From: Pilimelia columellifera
Lineage (GTDB): Bacteria; Actinomycetota; Actinomycetes; Mycobacteriales; Micromonosporaceae
NCBI RefSeq assembly: GCF_039532605.1
Contig: NZ_BAAARY010000001.1
Span: 310,001 to 374,000, forward strand
DNA length: 64,000 nucleotides
Reading direction: 5' to 3'
Shown here piece by piece: positions 18,762 through 27,937 of the stretch. The number at the start of each line of letters is the position of its first letter. The first letter of the stretch is position 1. The position numbers and the translations under genes were made by a program. The notes under the pieces are model-generated. The model saw only the letters and a program-made list of their open reading frames with translations, searched no databases and had not been told where the DNA came from.

Positions 18762-20069
18762 GTGTCGACGACAAGTGACTCAACAAAGCTCGTCACGTTG
18801 ACCGTTCTGGTCGGCGGATTGTTCGCGGTGACGCTGGCCGGCCGCTTCTCCTTCGCGGCCGAATCAATGAGCGAGCTGGGGTTGGACCCGCGCGTGCCGC
18901 TGGTCAGCCTGCTGCTCTGCCTGGCGTTGCTCGCCTGGGGCGCCCAACCGCCGCCACGGCCCGCCCCACAGCTGACGCTCGGCGCCCTGATGCTCCTCGG
19001 ATACCTGCTGATCAGCTCGCTGTGGGCCCACCCGGCCGCCCGCGTCGCCGAGGTGGGGCTGGACCTCGTCCTGCTCGCCGGACTCATTACGACCGCCGTG
19101 CTGGTGGCCGCCCTGGATCCCCAACGCGTCATGCGCCTGTTCTTCCAGCTCAGTCTCGTGGCCGCGGGGATCTTCGCGTTGGCCGCGATGGTGTCCACCT
19201 CCGACCAGCAGGGCCGGTACGCGGCCTTCGGCGGCGGTCCGAACGTCTTCGTGCGCATCCAGTGCCTGGGGATCATCGCCGCCTTCGCCCTGTACGCGTG
19301 GCGCCGTCGCTGGGTGTACCTGCTCCCCGTGCCGCTGCTGCTGCACGCCGCGGTGGCGTCGGGCTCACGCGGCGGGCTCGCCGCGCTGGTGGCCGCGGTA
19401 GCGCTCGCGATCGTGCTGGCTGGTCGGCTCCGCACGGCGCACACCGTCGGGGTGCTGGTGACCGGCGGAGGATTCGCGCTGTTCGTCTACGCGTTCGGCA
19501 ACAACCTCAACGAACAGGTGTACCGCAGGTTCAGCCTCAGCCAGTTACAGGACACCGACTTCTCGACCCGGCCCGAACTCCTACGCCACGCGTGGGTGGT
19601 CTTCACCGAGCACAAGACCGCCGGCGCCGGACTGGATGGTTTCTTCGCCCACATCGGCCAGTACATCGGCATCACCTACCCGCACAACCTCGTGGCCCAG
19701 GTCGCCGCGGACGGCGGGCTCATCGGCCTGGCCTTGCTCGCCGCCGCGGCGGTCGGTCCGCTGTGGCGGTCCCGGCACGCCTCCTGGCAGCGCTGGGACA
19801 CCTGCGGCGCGCTCGTCTCCGCCGCATACATCGCGACCGCCAGCATGTTCTCGGGCAGCTACTACGACGCCCGCCAGGGCTGGATCTACCTGGCTTTCCT
19901 CGCGGCGCTGGCCGCACGGGCCGGGGCCCAGACGGACGTCGCCGCCGGGGCCGGGCCGGGCACGCTCCCGGCCGCGTCCGTCCGGACCACGCCCAGAACC
20001 AGGCGGCTTACGGCGCCCGACCGCTCGCGTCGGCGCCCGGTGACCAGCGGACGGGGAGGACCTGGATGA
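18762..20069 (+). CDS. O-antigen ligase / polysaccharide polymerase (Wzy-like)
   Basis: This 435-aa multi-pass membrane protein has about 10 hydrophobic segments and a large extracytoplasmic loop between the late ones, as in the O-antigen polymerase/ligase (Wzy_C) family. The RPELLRHAWVVFTEHKTAGAGLDGF segment with the later YPHNLVAQVAADGGLIGL resembles the conserved Wzy_C core. It would join repeat units outside the membrane. The GTG start lies 6 bases after the flippase stop, and the end overlaps the next gene by ATGA. Confidence 0.82.
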   Translation: MSTTSDSTKLVTLTVLVGGLFAVTLAGRFSFAAESMSELGLDPRVPLVSLLLCLALLAWGAQPPPRPAPQLTLGALMLLGYLLISSLWAHPAARVAEVGLDLVLLAGLITTAVLVAALDPQRVMRLFFQLSLVAAGIFALAAMVSTSDQQGRYAAFGGGPNVFVRIQCLGIIAAFALYAWRRRWVYLLPVPLLLHAAVASGSRGGLAALVAAVALAIVLAGRLRTAHTVGVLVTGGGFALFVYAFGNNLNEQVYRRFSLSQLQDTDFSTRPELLRHAWVVFTEHKTAGAGLDGFFAHIGQYIGITYPHNLVAQVAADGGLIGLALLAAAAVGPLWRSRHASWQRWDTCGALVSAAYIATASMFSGSYYDARQGWIYLAFLAALAARAGAQTDVAAGAGPGTLPAASVRTTPRTRRLTAPDRSRRRPVTSGRGGPG

Positions 20070-20701
20070 CAGAAAAGCTGGTCATCGTGGGCGCGGGGGC
20101 GCTCGGCCGTGAGGTGTTCCAGTACGTCGGCCAGGCATTCCCGGACGGGGCGTTGACCGTCGCCGGGTTCCTCGACGACCGGCCCGGACCAGCGACGCTG
20201 CCGGCGCCGCTGCTCGGACCTGTCAGCGCCGTGCGCCCCGACTGCCGGACCGCTTTCCTCGTCGCGGTCGGCCAAGCCGGGGCCCGCGCCGCCCTGGCCG
20301 CGACGGTCACCCGACGGGGCGGTGTCCTCGCCACGCTCATTCACCCGAAGGCACACGTCGCTCCAGACGCCCGGATCGGGCCCGGCAGTCTGCTGTGCCC
20401 GTTCAGCTTCGTCGGCGCCGGCGCCCGTGTCGGCGCGAACACGGTGCTCAACACGTTCGCGTCCGTCGCGCACGACTCAATCACCGGGGCGCACTGCGTG
20501 TTCTCCCCCTACGCGACGGTCAACGGTTCGGTCACTCTCGGCGAGGCCGTCTTCCTAGGCACCCACGCCACCGTCGTTCCCGGACGTCGCATCGGCCCCG
20601 GGGCCCGGATCAGCGCCGGGGCAGTCGTGTTCTCCGATGTCCCAGCCGGCCACACCGTGGCCGGGAACCCGGCTCTGGAGCGGATCACGACAGCGGTCTG
20701 A
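20066..20701 (+). CDS. NeuD/PglD-type sugar O/N-acyltransferase
   Basis: This 211-aa enzyme has an N-terminal nucleotide-sugar-binding fold (LVIVGAGALGREVFQYV, residues ~5-21) and a C-terminal left-handed beta helix of hexapeptide repeats (residues ~95-205). It contains the HDSITGAHC segment with the His used as general base in PglD-like enzymes. It should acetylate an amino sugar or a sialic-acid-like sugar for the polysaccharide. Its ATG overlaps the polymerase stop by 4 bases, with GGAGGA upstream. A DegT aminotransferase converges on it, and the two could act in sequence on one sugar. Confidence 0.87.
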   Translation: MTEKLVIVGAGALGREVFQYVGQAFPDGALTVAGFLDDRPGPATLPAPLLGPVSAVRPDCRTAFLVAVGQAGARAALAATVTRRGGVLATLIHPKAHVAPDARIGPGSLLCPFSFVGAGARVGANTVLNTFASVAHDSITGAHCVFSPYATVNGSVTLGEAVFLGTHATVVPGRRIGPGARISAGAVVFSDVPAGHTVAGNPALERITTAV

Positions 20702-20752
20702 GCGCCGTCATGATCGGCGCCCCTCGGCGAGACGACCCCTACCCGGCCCGGT

Positions 20753-21910
20753 TCAGCCTTCCTTTCTGGACCGGCTGCGCGCCGCGCGGTCCGGCCGCGG
20801 GGACGCCAGGAACCGGCGCAGCTCGGCGAACAGGTGCTCGACCGCGTCGTCCGTCGCGGCTGAGCCGTTGGGGAGCACCAGCCCGGACGCGTCGATCCGG
20901 TCGGCCGCCCCGGTGAGCGCGGTCGGCGCGTCGGTGTAGGCGGGCTGCCGGTGCATCGGCCGCCACATCGGTCTGGTCTCGACGCCGGCGGCGGCGAGCG
21001 CGTCGGCGAGCTGCCCGGCCCGCCAGCCGGCGGCGGGGTCGACGGTGATCGCGGTGAGCCAGCAGTTTCCGCCGGGGTCGTCGCCGCCGAGGACGGCGAT
21101 CTCGGGACGGTCGGCGAAGGCGTCCAGGTACCGCTCACGGATCGTCCGTCGGCGTTTCATCATCCCCGGCAGCCGTTGGAGCTGGGCCCGGCCGAGCGCG
21201 GCGAGGACCGCGCTGAGGCGGTAGTTGTAGCCGACGGCGTCGTGCTCGAAGTGGGCCACCGGCAGCCGGGCCTGGTTGGCCAGGCGTCGGCACTGTGCGG
21301 CCAGGTCGCGGTCGTCGGTGGCGACCGCGCCGCCACCGCTGGTGGTGAGGATCTTGTTGCCGTTGAAGGAGAAGATCCCGGCCCGTCCGACGGCCCCGGC
21401 CGCCCGGCCGGCCAGGCTCGCGCCGAGCGCCTCGGCGGCGTCGCAGACCACGGCGACCCCGTGGCGCCGGGCCAGCGGCAGCAGCCGGGGGTAGTCGGCG
21501 CAGTGCCCGAACAGGTCGACCGGGATGACGGCGGTGACGCCCCGGTTCGCGTCGAGCACGTCGCCGAGCAGGTCGACGTCGATGGTCCCGTCGCCGGGGG
21601 CGACGTCGACGATGAGCGGCTGTGCCCCCACGTAGTGGACGGCGTTGACGGTGGCGGCGAAGGTGAGCGCGGGCACGGCGACCACGTCCCCGGGCCCGAT
21701 GCCGGCGGCCAGCAGCGACAGGTGCAGGGCGGCGGTGCCGGAGCTGACGGCGACGACCTCGGCGACGCCGACGAACGCGGCGAGCTCCCGCTCGAACCGC
21801 TCGACCTCGGGGCCGCCGGGCGCCGGCCAGGACGAGCGCAGCGCCCGGATCACGTAGCTCTCTTCGAGGTCGGTGATGTCAGGCGGCGACAGGAGCATCG
21901 AGTTAGTCAT
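20753..21910 (-). CDS. DegT/DnrJ/EryC1/StrS-family sugar aminotransferase
   Basis: This 385-aa PLP-dependent aminotransferase makes amino sugars from keto-sugar nucleotides. The PLP Lys lies in SFNGNKILTTSGGGAV. The phosphate/ring-binding residues lie in SSGTAALHLSLLAAGIGPGD and in the Asp of VVCDAAEALGA. It belongs to the PglE/PseC-like branch and would supply an amino sugar to the NeuD-type acyltransferase next door. It is divergent from the tyrosine phosphatase gene across a 92-base AT-richer gap. Confidence 0.91.
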   Translation of the reverse strand: MTNSMLLSPPDITDLEESYVIRALRSSWPAPGGPEVERFERELAAFVGVAEVVAVSSGTAALHLSLLAAGIGPGDVVAVPALTFAATVNAVHYVGAQPLIVDVAPGDGTIDVDLLGDVLDANRGVTAVIPVDLFGHCADYPRLLPLARRHGVAVVCDAAEALGASLAGRAAGAVGRAGIFSFNGNKILTTSGGGAVATDDRDLAAQCRRLANQARLPVAHFEHDAVGYNYRLSAVLAALGRAQLQRLPGMMKRRRTIRERYLDAFADRPEIAVLGGDDPGGNCWLTAITVDPAAGWRAGQLADALAAAGVETRPMWRPMHRQPAYTDAPTALTGAADRIDASGLVLPNGSAATDDAVEHLFAELRRFLASPRPDRAARSRSRKEG

Positions 21911-22002
21911 GGTTTGCCCGCCTGTATCGAGATATGACGTGTATCGGGTCAGTCACAGTGACACGATGCTCACGAGATCGCCCACCGGAAGGAGAAGCCG
22001 CT

Positions 22003-22578
22003 TTGCGGACGAAGGTGCAGATCCTGCTGGTGTGCCGGGCCAACCTGTGCCGGTCGCCGATGGCCGAGCGGCTGACCCTCCAGCTGTTGTCCGATCGAGG
22101 CGTGCTGGACGTCGCCGTCCACAGTGCCGGCGTCCACGGGCGCGACGGGATGCCGATGCACCCGTACGCCAAGGAGGCGCTGCGCTGGAACGGCCTGCTC
22201 GACGGCGACTTCCGCAGCCGTCGCCTCCGGGCTGGGATGATCACCGATGCCGATCTGGTGCTCACCGCGTCGCGGGCCCACCGCGCCGAGTGCGCCCGGC
22301 TGGCCCCGGCGGCCGTGCGGTACACCTTCACCATGTTCCAGTTCGCCCGGCTGGCCGCCGCGACGCCGCGGGCCGTGCTCGGCGGCATCGAACCGGCCGA
22401 ACGCCTGGGGCAGATGATCAAGGCGGTGCCGCAGGTGCGGGCGCTGACCCCGCCGTACACCCTCGCCGACGAGGATCTCCAGGACCCGGTCAACGGGCCG
22501 GTGACCGGCTTCCGCCACTGCGCTGACCAGATCCAGCAGGCGATGGAGCGGATCACCGCCCTCATCGCCCCGCGCTGA
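22003..22578 (+). CDS. Low-molecular-weight protein-tyrosine phosphatase (Wzb-like)
   Basis: This 191-aa cytoplasmic phosphatase has the active-site loop CRANLCRSP near residues 11-19 (C-X5-R-S) and the acid Asp in DPVNGPVTGF near the C-terminus. Wzb-like enzymes dephosphorylate the tyrosine autokinase that controls polysaccharide chain length, and that kinase is the convergent neighbour. I chose the TTG at 22003 because AAGGAG lies 8 bases upstream. An ATG 69 bases further upstream gives an extension without family character. The last 17 bases overlap the end of the kinase gene. Confidence 0.89.
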   Translation: MRTKVQILLVCRANLCRSPMAERLTLQLLSDRGVLDVAVHSAGVHGRDGMPMHPYAKEALRWNGLLDGDFRSRRLRAGMITDADLVLTASRAHRAECARLAPAAVRYTFTMFQFARLAAATPRAVLGGIEPAERLGQMIKAVPQVRALTPPYTLADEDLQDPVNGPVTGFRHCADQIQQAMERITALIAPR

Positions 22579-24037
22579 CCGGCGCCTCCGGACGGTCAGC
22601 TGCCGCGTCGAGCAGCTCCCGCACCGACGCGTCGGTGTCGGCGCGTCCGCTGGCGTGCCGTCCGCTGCTGGGGCTCACGCTGCCGTATCCGTAGTAGCTG
22701 TACGGGCCGCCGTCGGCCGGCTTCACCATGTTGAAGACGCAGCCCAGGAGGCGGGCGTCCACCGAGCCCAACGCGGCGGCCGCCGCCGCCACCTCGGCCT
22801 GGGTGGTCTTGCGGGCGCGGGTGACCAGCAACGCGCCGTCCGCGCGGGCCGCCACGATGGCGCCGTCGGTCACCGGCAGCAGCGGCGGGCAGTCCACAAT
22901 GACGATGTCGTACTGGGACCGGAAGTGCTCCAACAGGTCGGCCATGTGCTCAGAGCCGAGCAGCTCGCTCGGGTTCGGCGGTTGGAAGCCGCTGGGCAGC
23001 ACCCACATCCCCGACCCCCACGGCTGCGCCACGTCCTCGATCGCCGCCTGGCCGGCCAGGATCGTGGTGAGGCCGACCGCGCCCTCGATGCCCAGGTACT
23101 CGGCCACCTTCGGCCGACGCAGGTCGGCATCAACGAGCAGCACCCGCCGGCCGGCCTCGGCGAACAGGGTGGCCAGGTTGCAGGCCGTCGACGACTTGCC
23201 CTCCCCGGCGACGGCGCTGGTCACCACGACGGTGCGGATCGGGTGGTCGACGTCGACGAACTGGAGGTTGGTGCGCAGCTGCCGTAGCGCCTCGGCCCGG
23301 GGAGAGTGCGCCATCGTGGTCACGAGCCGGTGCGGGGCGTCCTTGAGGCCGGAGTCGACCGGCACGACCGCCAGCACCGGGGCGCCCGCGGAGGCGGTCA
23401 ACGACTCGGTGGTCTTGACGGTGGTGTCGAGCACCTCACGCAGGATGGACAGCCCGGCGCCGGCGAGCAGCCCGAACAGGCCGGCGAGCAGGAGGTTGCG
23501 CACCGGGCGCGGCGAGACCGGGGTCGGGTCGGTGGTCGGTCCGGCCACCACCTCGACCTTCACCGAGGACAGCTTCTGGTCCGGCGGGGTCTCCAGTGTC
23601 TCGACGAGCGCTTTGAACTCGGTGGCGAGCAGGCCGGCCAGCTGCCGTGAGCGGTCGACCGACTCGTCGGTCACCGTCGCGTTGAGCAGCACCGTCTCGG
23701 GCGTCGGGCTGGCGTCGATCCGGACCCTGATCTGGTCCGGGGTGAGTCCGGTGTCCGCGCGCCTGGCCATCGCCGCGGTGAGGCGGTCGCTGGTCAGCAG
23801 GCTGGTGTACGACTTGACCCGCTGTTGGGAGAAAAGACCACCCTGGTAGACCTCGTTGATGCCGCTGTTCGGGGTGGTGATGAAGAACGTCACGGAGGTG
23901 GCGTAGGTCGGCGTGGTGCGCGCGTTCACCGCCGCGGCCGCGCCGAGCCCGATGGCCACCATGCCGAGCACCAGCCACCACCGTTTGCGGAGCACCCGCA
24001 GCACTTCTCGCACGCCCACCGGCTCAACCCCACTCAT
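22562..24037 (-). CDS. Polysaccharide co-polymerase / bacterial tyrosine autokinase
   Basis: This 491-aa inner-membrane protein fuses a Wzz chain-length domain with a BY-kinase. Two membrane segments (about residues 20-38 and 175-195) flank the extracytoplasmic Wzz domain (YATSVTFFITTP onward). The cytoplasmic kinase has Walker A (GEGKSSTACNLA), Walker A' (VLLVDADLRRP) and Walker B (IVIVDCPPLL). A short tyrosine cluster (YSYYGYG) near the C-terminus is the probable autophosphorylation site. It pairs with the convergent phosphatase. The ATG lacks a clear ribosome site, and a TATAGT box lies 17 bases upstream. Confidence 0.9.
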   Translation of the reverse strand: MSGVEPVGVREVLRVLRKRWWLVLGMVAIGLGAAAAVNARTTPTYATSVTFFITTPNSGINEVYQGGLFSQQRVKSYTSLLTSDRLTAAMARRADTGLTPDQIRVRIDASPTPETVLLNATVTDESVDRSRQLAGLLATEFKALVETLETPPDQKLSSVKVEVVAGPTTDPTPVSPRPVRNLLLAGLFGLLAGAGLSILREVLDTTVKTTESLTASAGAPVLAVVPVDSGLKDAPHRLVTTMAHSPRAEALRQLRTNLQFVDVDHPIRTVVVTSAVAGEGKSSTACNLATLFAEAGRRVLLVDADLRRPKVAEYLGIEGAVGLTTILAGQAAIEDVAQPWGSGMWVLPSGFQPPNPSELLGSEHMADLLEHFRSQYDIVIVDCPPLLPVTDGAIVAARADGALLVTRARKTTQAEVAAAAAALGSVDARLLGCVFNMVKPADGGPYSYYGYGSVSPSSGRHASGRADTDASVRELLDAAADRPEAPVSAGR

Positions 24038-24054
24038 CAGAATGCGCTGAACCG

Positions 24055-24060
24055 ACTATA
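24055..24060 (-). promoter_or_regulatory. Candidate -10 box upstream of the tyrosine autokinase gene
   Basis: TATAGT on the minus strand lies 17 bases before the ATG at 24037, inside a locally AT-rich gap of 89 bases. I see no convincing -35 partner. Confidence 0.3.
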
Positions 24061-24126
24061 TTGGCGATCTTTCGGTCATATGCCTTATCACGGCAAATTC
24101 ATGTCGGTAGAGGTAGCCGGGCCCGG

Positions 24127-26235
24127 TCAGCGACCGATCTCACCGCCGTCGAGCCGCCACACCGTGACCACCGCGGGCTGGGCGAACGTGCCGTGCGGCC
24201 AGGTCGAGGCGGGGTCGTCGACCGTGGCGCCGTCGATCTCGCCAGGGTGCTGCACCGAGACGAACGCCGTCCGGTTGTCCGGCGGCAGGTACGCCGACGC
24301 CTGCTCCGCGCCCCTGGGCACCGTCAGGAACTGCTTGACATGCCCACGCCCGGGGCCCTCGACCGGGACGGCGAACAGGCCGTCGTTGGCGCCCAGGGCG
24401 TTGCCGTCGGTGGAGATCCACAGGTTGCCGTGCACGTCGAACTCCAGGTTGTCCGGGCAGGAGATCGGCGACACCTGCGACTTGTCGAACCCGGCGAAGT
24501 AGCTCGACGGGTCGGCCGGATCGCCGCAGACGATCGGGACCGACCAGCCGAACGTCTCGGCCGCGCTGTCCCCACCGGCCTCCACGATCTCCAGGATGTG
24601 CCCGTGCCGGTTGTCGCTGCGCGGGTTGGGCTCGTCCGGGCCGGGCTGCCCGGCGGCGCCGCGCCGGGTGTTGTTCGTCAGCGCGACGTACACCTTGCCG
24701 GTGCGTGGGTTCGGCTGCACGTCCTCGGGCCGGTCCATCTTGGTCGCCCCGACGGCGTCCGCGGCGAGCCTGGTGTGCACCAGCACCGCGTCGACGCTCA
24801 TGCCCGCCACCAGCGACCGGTTGCCGCGCGCCAGCGGAATCCACCGGCCGCCGCCGTCGAACGCCCCGTCGGACGGCAACGCGCCGCTGCCGTCGATCTC
24901 CCCCGCGGACGTCGCGTCGAACTTGGCGACGTACAGCGTGCCGGATTCCAGCAAGGTCAGGTTGTGCGCCTTGTCGGCCGCCGAGTCACCCCGCCGGATC
25001 CGCTTGTCGGAGACGAACTTGTACAGGTAGTCGAAACGCTCGTCGTCGCCCATGTACGCCACGATCCGCCCGTCCGGGGCCAGCATGATCTCGGCGCCCT
25101 CGTGCTTGAAGCGGCCCAGAGCGGTGTGCTTACGCGGCGTCGAGCGGGCGTCGTACGGGTCCACCTCGACGATCCAACCGAACCGGTTGGCCTCGTTCGG
25201 GTTGACGGCCAGGTCGAAACGGGCGTCCGCCCGCTCCCACCTGCGGGAGCCGGCCGGGTACCGGGCGGTGGTGGTGATGCCGTACCGGTTGAGCGCCGGC
25301 TTCGCCGCCGCCGGGACGCCGTCGCCGCCGACGAAGTACTGGTTGAAGTTCTCCTCGCCGGAAAGGACGGTGCCCCACGGCGTGAGCCCGCCCGCGCAGT
25401 TGTTCAGGCTGCCCAGCACGGTGACGCCCCGCGGGTCGGCCGCGGTGCGCAGCAGCGAGCTGCCGGCCGCAGGCCCGGTGAGCCGCATCGGCGTGCGCGC
25501 GGTGATCCGGCGGTTATGACGGCGTGGGCCGGTGCGGACCGGCCGCCACTGCCCGGTGGCGCCGACCCGCTCGATCTCCACCACGCTCAACCCGTGTGCG
25601 GCCATGGCGATCCGCAGCTGCTCGACAGAGAGCGCCTCCACGCTGGTGAAGCCACGGAACATGAGGTCCTCATTGGTGTACTCGTGATTGACGACCAATA
25701 GCGCCCGGCGACCGCCGCGGCCCAGTGGCGCCGTCGCGAGCCAGTCGTTGTTGAACCCGAACTGCCGGGCCTGGGCGGCGGCGCTCTGCCGGTCGACGCT
25801 CCACGCCGGAGCGCCCGGCTCGACCGGATCACCCCAGGTCATCAGGACGGCGTGGTCGTAGCCGTTGGGGACGACGACGGCGTCCAGCGTGTTCGGAGGG
25901 ACCGCCCGGAAAGTCAGCGCTCCACGGCCGGTTGGGCCCGGCTGCGCCGGCGGGGCCACTGGCGGAGCGACGGCCTCGGCGGCCCCGCCCTTGCCCAGCC
26001 CGGATCCGAGCGTGACACCCGCGCCGATGACCAGGGCGCCCAGCGAGCCCACCCGCAGCAACCCCCGCCGGGAGACCGCCGCGGCCGCTACCTCGCCGAA
26101 GTACTCGTTACCCGAAGTGTTCGGCGCCGGGTGGGCGCAGGCGTTGCCGCACCGGTACAGGCAGGTCATGGCGCTGCGACCGCCGTGGCCCGGCAGCAGC
26201 GGCAGCGAACGTGGCGGGGGGAGCGGGGCCGTCAT
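24127..26235 (-). CDS. phoX: PhoX-type alkaline phosphatase (DUF839), Tat-exported
   Basis: This 702-aa secreted phosphatase of the PhoX family releases phosphate from organic esters; characterised members use calcium and iron at the active site. The N-terminus has the twin-arginine signal SRRGLLRVGSLGALVIGAG at about residue 54, preceded by the CLYRCGNACAHPAPNTSGNEY segment common in actinobacterial PhoX. Long DUF839 regions follow, including NNCAGGLTPWGTVLSGEENFNQYF and MGDDERFDYLYKFVSD. GGGAGG lies 5 bases before the ATG. I see no convincing Pho box in the 140 bases upstream, so phosphate control is only likely by family. Confidence 0.92.
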   Translation of the reverse strand: MTAPLPPPRSLPLLPGHGGRSAMTCLYRCGNACAHPAPNTSGNEYFGEVAAAAVSRRGLLRVGSLGALVIGAGVTLGSGLGKGGAAEAVAPPVAPPAQPGPTGRGALTFRAVPPNTLDAVVVPNGYDHAVLMTWGDPVEPGAPAWSVDRQSAAAQARQFGFNNDWLATAPLGRGGRRALLVVNHEYTNEDLMFRGFTSVEALSVEQLRIAMAAHGLSVVEIERVGATGQWRPVRTGPRRHNRRITARTPMRLTGPAAGSSLLRTAADPRGVTVLGSLNNCAGGLTPWGTVLSGEENFNQYFVGGDGVPAAAKPALNRYGITTTARYPAGSRRWERADARFDLAVNPNEANRFGWIVEVDPYDARSTPRKHTALGRFKHEGAEIMLAPDGRIVAYMGDDERFDYLYKFVSDKRIRRGDSAADKAHNLTLLESGTLYVAKFDATSAGEIDGSGALPSDGAFDGGGRWIPLARGNRSLVAGMSVDAVLVHTRLAADAVGATKMDRPEDVQPNPRTGKVYVALTNNTRRGAAGQPGPDEPNPRSDNRHGHILEIVEAGGDSAAETFGWSVPIVCGDPADPSSYFAGFDKSQVSPISCPDNLEFDVHGNLWISTDGNALGANDGLFAVPVEGPGRGHVKQFLTVPRGAEQASAYLPPDNRTAFVSVQHPGEIDGATVDDPASTWPHGTFAQPAVVTVWRLDGGEIGR

Positions 26236-26375
26236 CGGGGCCTCCCGGCGGATGGATCGTCGACTGTCGACCCGACGCTAGGCGCCGCAGGTGCACCGGG
26301 CGCCGACCTCCGGCGTCAACCGCCCGACCAGCAGATGAACTGCGGACACCCGCCCCTCGTGCCGTCCCGGGACCG

Positions 26376-27383
26376 TCAGCGACCTGGGCGCTCGACCCCG
26401 GCGCCCAGGTCCGGGGTGCTGTTGTCGTAGACCGCGTACCGCCCCTTGCCGGTCTGTTTCGCGTAGCGCATCGTGGTGTCGGCCGCCCGTAGGACGCTGT
26501 CCGCCGTGAGGCCGGTGGACCCAGCGATCCCCACGCTCACGCTGACGGTCAGCTCCCGCCCGCCTACCAGAACGGGTTGACGGAGCATCTCCAGGAGCCG
26601 CTGGGCGACCAGGGTCGCCTCGCCAGCGGTGGTGCGCGGCAGCAGGGCGACGAAGTCGTCGCCGCCGAGCCTGCCCGCCACGTCCGACCCGCGCAGGCAA
26701 CTGAGCAGGCGGTCGGACAGCGCCATCAGCGCCTCGTCACCGGCCTGGCGGCCAAACGTCTCGTTGATGGCCGTGAAGTCGTCGATGTCGACGGCGAGCA
26801 CCGAGACGTACGGGGCCTCCCGCCCGGAGCGGCTCTCCAGCGCCTCGCTGAGTTTCTCGGCGAACAGCGTCCGGTTGGCGAGTTGGGTGAGCGGATCGTG
26901 CGTGGCCTTGTGGCGCAGCAGCTCGTGAACCTCGCCGGCCGAGGTGACCTCGCGGCTGTTGCTGACCAGACCACCCACCTGCGGGTCCGCGAGACGATTA
27001 GTGCTGACCACCTCAAGCCACCGCCACGAGCCGTCGGCGTGGCGGTAGCGGGCCTGGTGGCTCTGAAGCTGGCCCGGGTTGGCGAGCAGCTTCCGTAGCT
27101 GCGCCTCCGCGACCGCCCGGTCCTCGGGGTGGACCAGGGTCGCCGGGGACCGGCCGACGAGCGCTCCCGGCCGGTAGCCGAGGACCCGCTCGGCGGCCGG
27201 GCTCACGTACCTGAGCCGCACGTCGGCGTCGACGATGGTGGCGATGTCGGAGGCGTTGGCCAGGAGCGCGTCCGCCAGCGCCTGTTGTCCGCCCGGGCCA
27301 CCGTGGCGGAACCGCCCGACGATGCCCGCCCAGCGACGCGACGCGACCGGCGACGGTCGTGGCTGATCAGTTGGCGTCGTCAT
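26376..27383 (-). CDS. PAS-GGDEF diguanylate cyclase
   Basis: This 335-aa soluble protein has a PAS domain (residues ~35-155, ending in a PAC-like segment) and a GGDEF domain (residues ~165-330) that makes cyclic di-GMP from two GTP. The signature is GGDDF, a permissive variant. An RxxD product-inhibition site (RGSD) lies 5 residues before it, so feedback control is expected. I start it at the ATG at 27383; the frame stays open upstream without domain content. No phosphodiesterase is coupled to it, but a GGDEF-EAL protein lies 7.5 kb downstream. Confidence 0.88.
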   Translation of the reverse strand: MTTPTDQPRPSPVASRRWAGIVGRFRHGGPGGQQALADALLANASDIATIVDADVRLRYVSPAAERVLGYRPGALVGRSPATLVHPEDRAVAEAQLRKLLANPGQLQSHQARYRHADGSWRWLEVVSTNRLADPQVGGLVSNSREVTSAGEVHELLRHKATHDPLTQLANRTLFAEKLSEALESRSGREAPYVSVLAVDIDDFTAINETFGRQAGDEALMALSDRLLSCLRGSDVAGRLGGDDFVALLPRTTAGEATLVAQRLLEMLRQPVLVGGRELTVSVSVGIAGSTGLTADSVLRAADTTMRYAKQTGKGRYAVYDNSTPDLGAGVERPGR

Positions 27384-27508
27384 TCGGCACCATTGCCTTC
27401 CGGTTGGTCCGCGCTCCCAGTCGGCCGACCTCTTCTGGGAACCTAGGTCAAAGCCGGGACGCGGGCCTGCGTTTTCGCCAACGACCGGCCGAGGCATGGC
27501 GGGCCGTC

Positions 27509-27712
27509 CTACTGCTCGATGAGCGTCCGCACGCCGCCGACCCCGACGCGGCAAACCCGCGCTCCTATCCATTTTTTCGATGCTGAAACGTGCTTATCGG
27601 CCATTCTTTGATGCCAGATAGCCCGACCGCCGCGCATGCCGGAATCGACAGTTTCGTGCAGTGGAATGGGCAGCCCACCAGCAGATAGTTCTGACTTTTC
27701 ACGCAGAGTCAT
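27509..27712 (-). CDS. Possible small peptide of 67 aa
   Basis: I do not recognise this product. It is supported by a strong ribosome site (GAGGTGA, 4 bases before the ATG) and by lying on the same strand just upstream of the diguanylate cyclase, in a region of lower GC. The peptide is basic, with one Cys near residue 54, no signal peptide and no membrane segment. The third-position GC bias is weaker than in neighbouring genes, which argues against it or suggests recent origin. It could instead be part of an untranslated leader. Confidence 0.3.
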   Translation of the reverse strand: MTLREKSELSAGGLPIPLHETVDSGMRGGRAIWHQRMADKHVSASKKWIGARVCRVGVGGVRTLIEQ

Positions 27713-27937
27713 AGTCTCACCTCACAGCGGGCCTGAAACCCTTGCTGAGCAGTGCTTTTGACCAACCGGCAAGCCGGAGGAGACTAACCGCCGACAGCTC
27801 CCGACACATCGGGTACCGACGGGTATCACCACTGCCGAATAACATCAGACATATTGCCGATAATCATCGTGAAACAATTTCTTCGCGTTCTCGAGAATCG
27901 ACGCACGGCCCGCAGGTCCGTAGCTACTGTCGGCGGC

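Noticed and set aside
26236..26375. Pho box controlling phoX
   Set aside because: I looked for GTTCACC-type direct repeats upstream of the start on the minus strand and found no pair with the right spacing.
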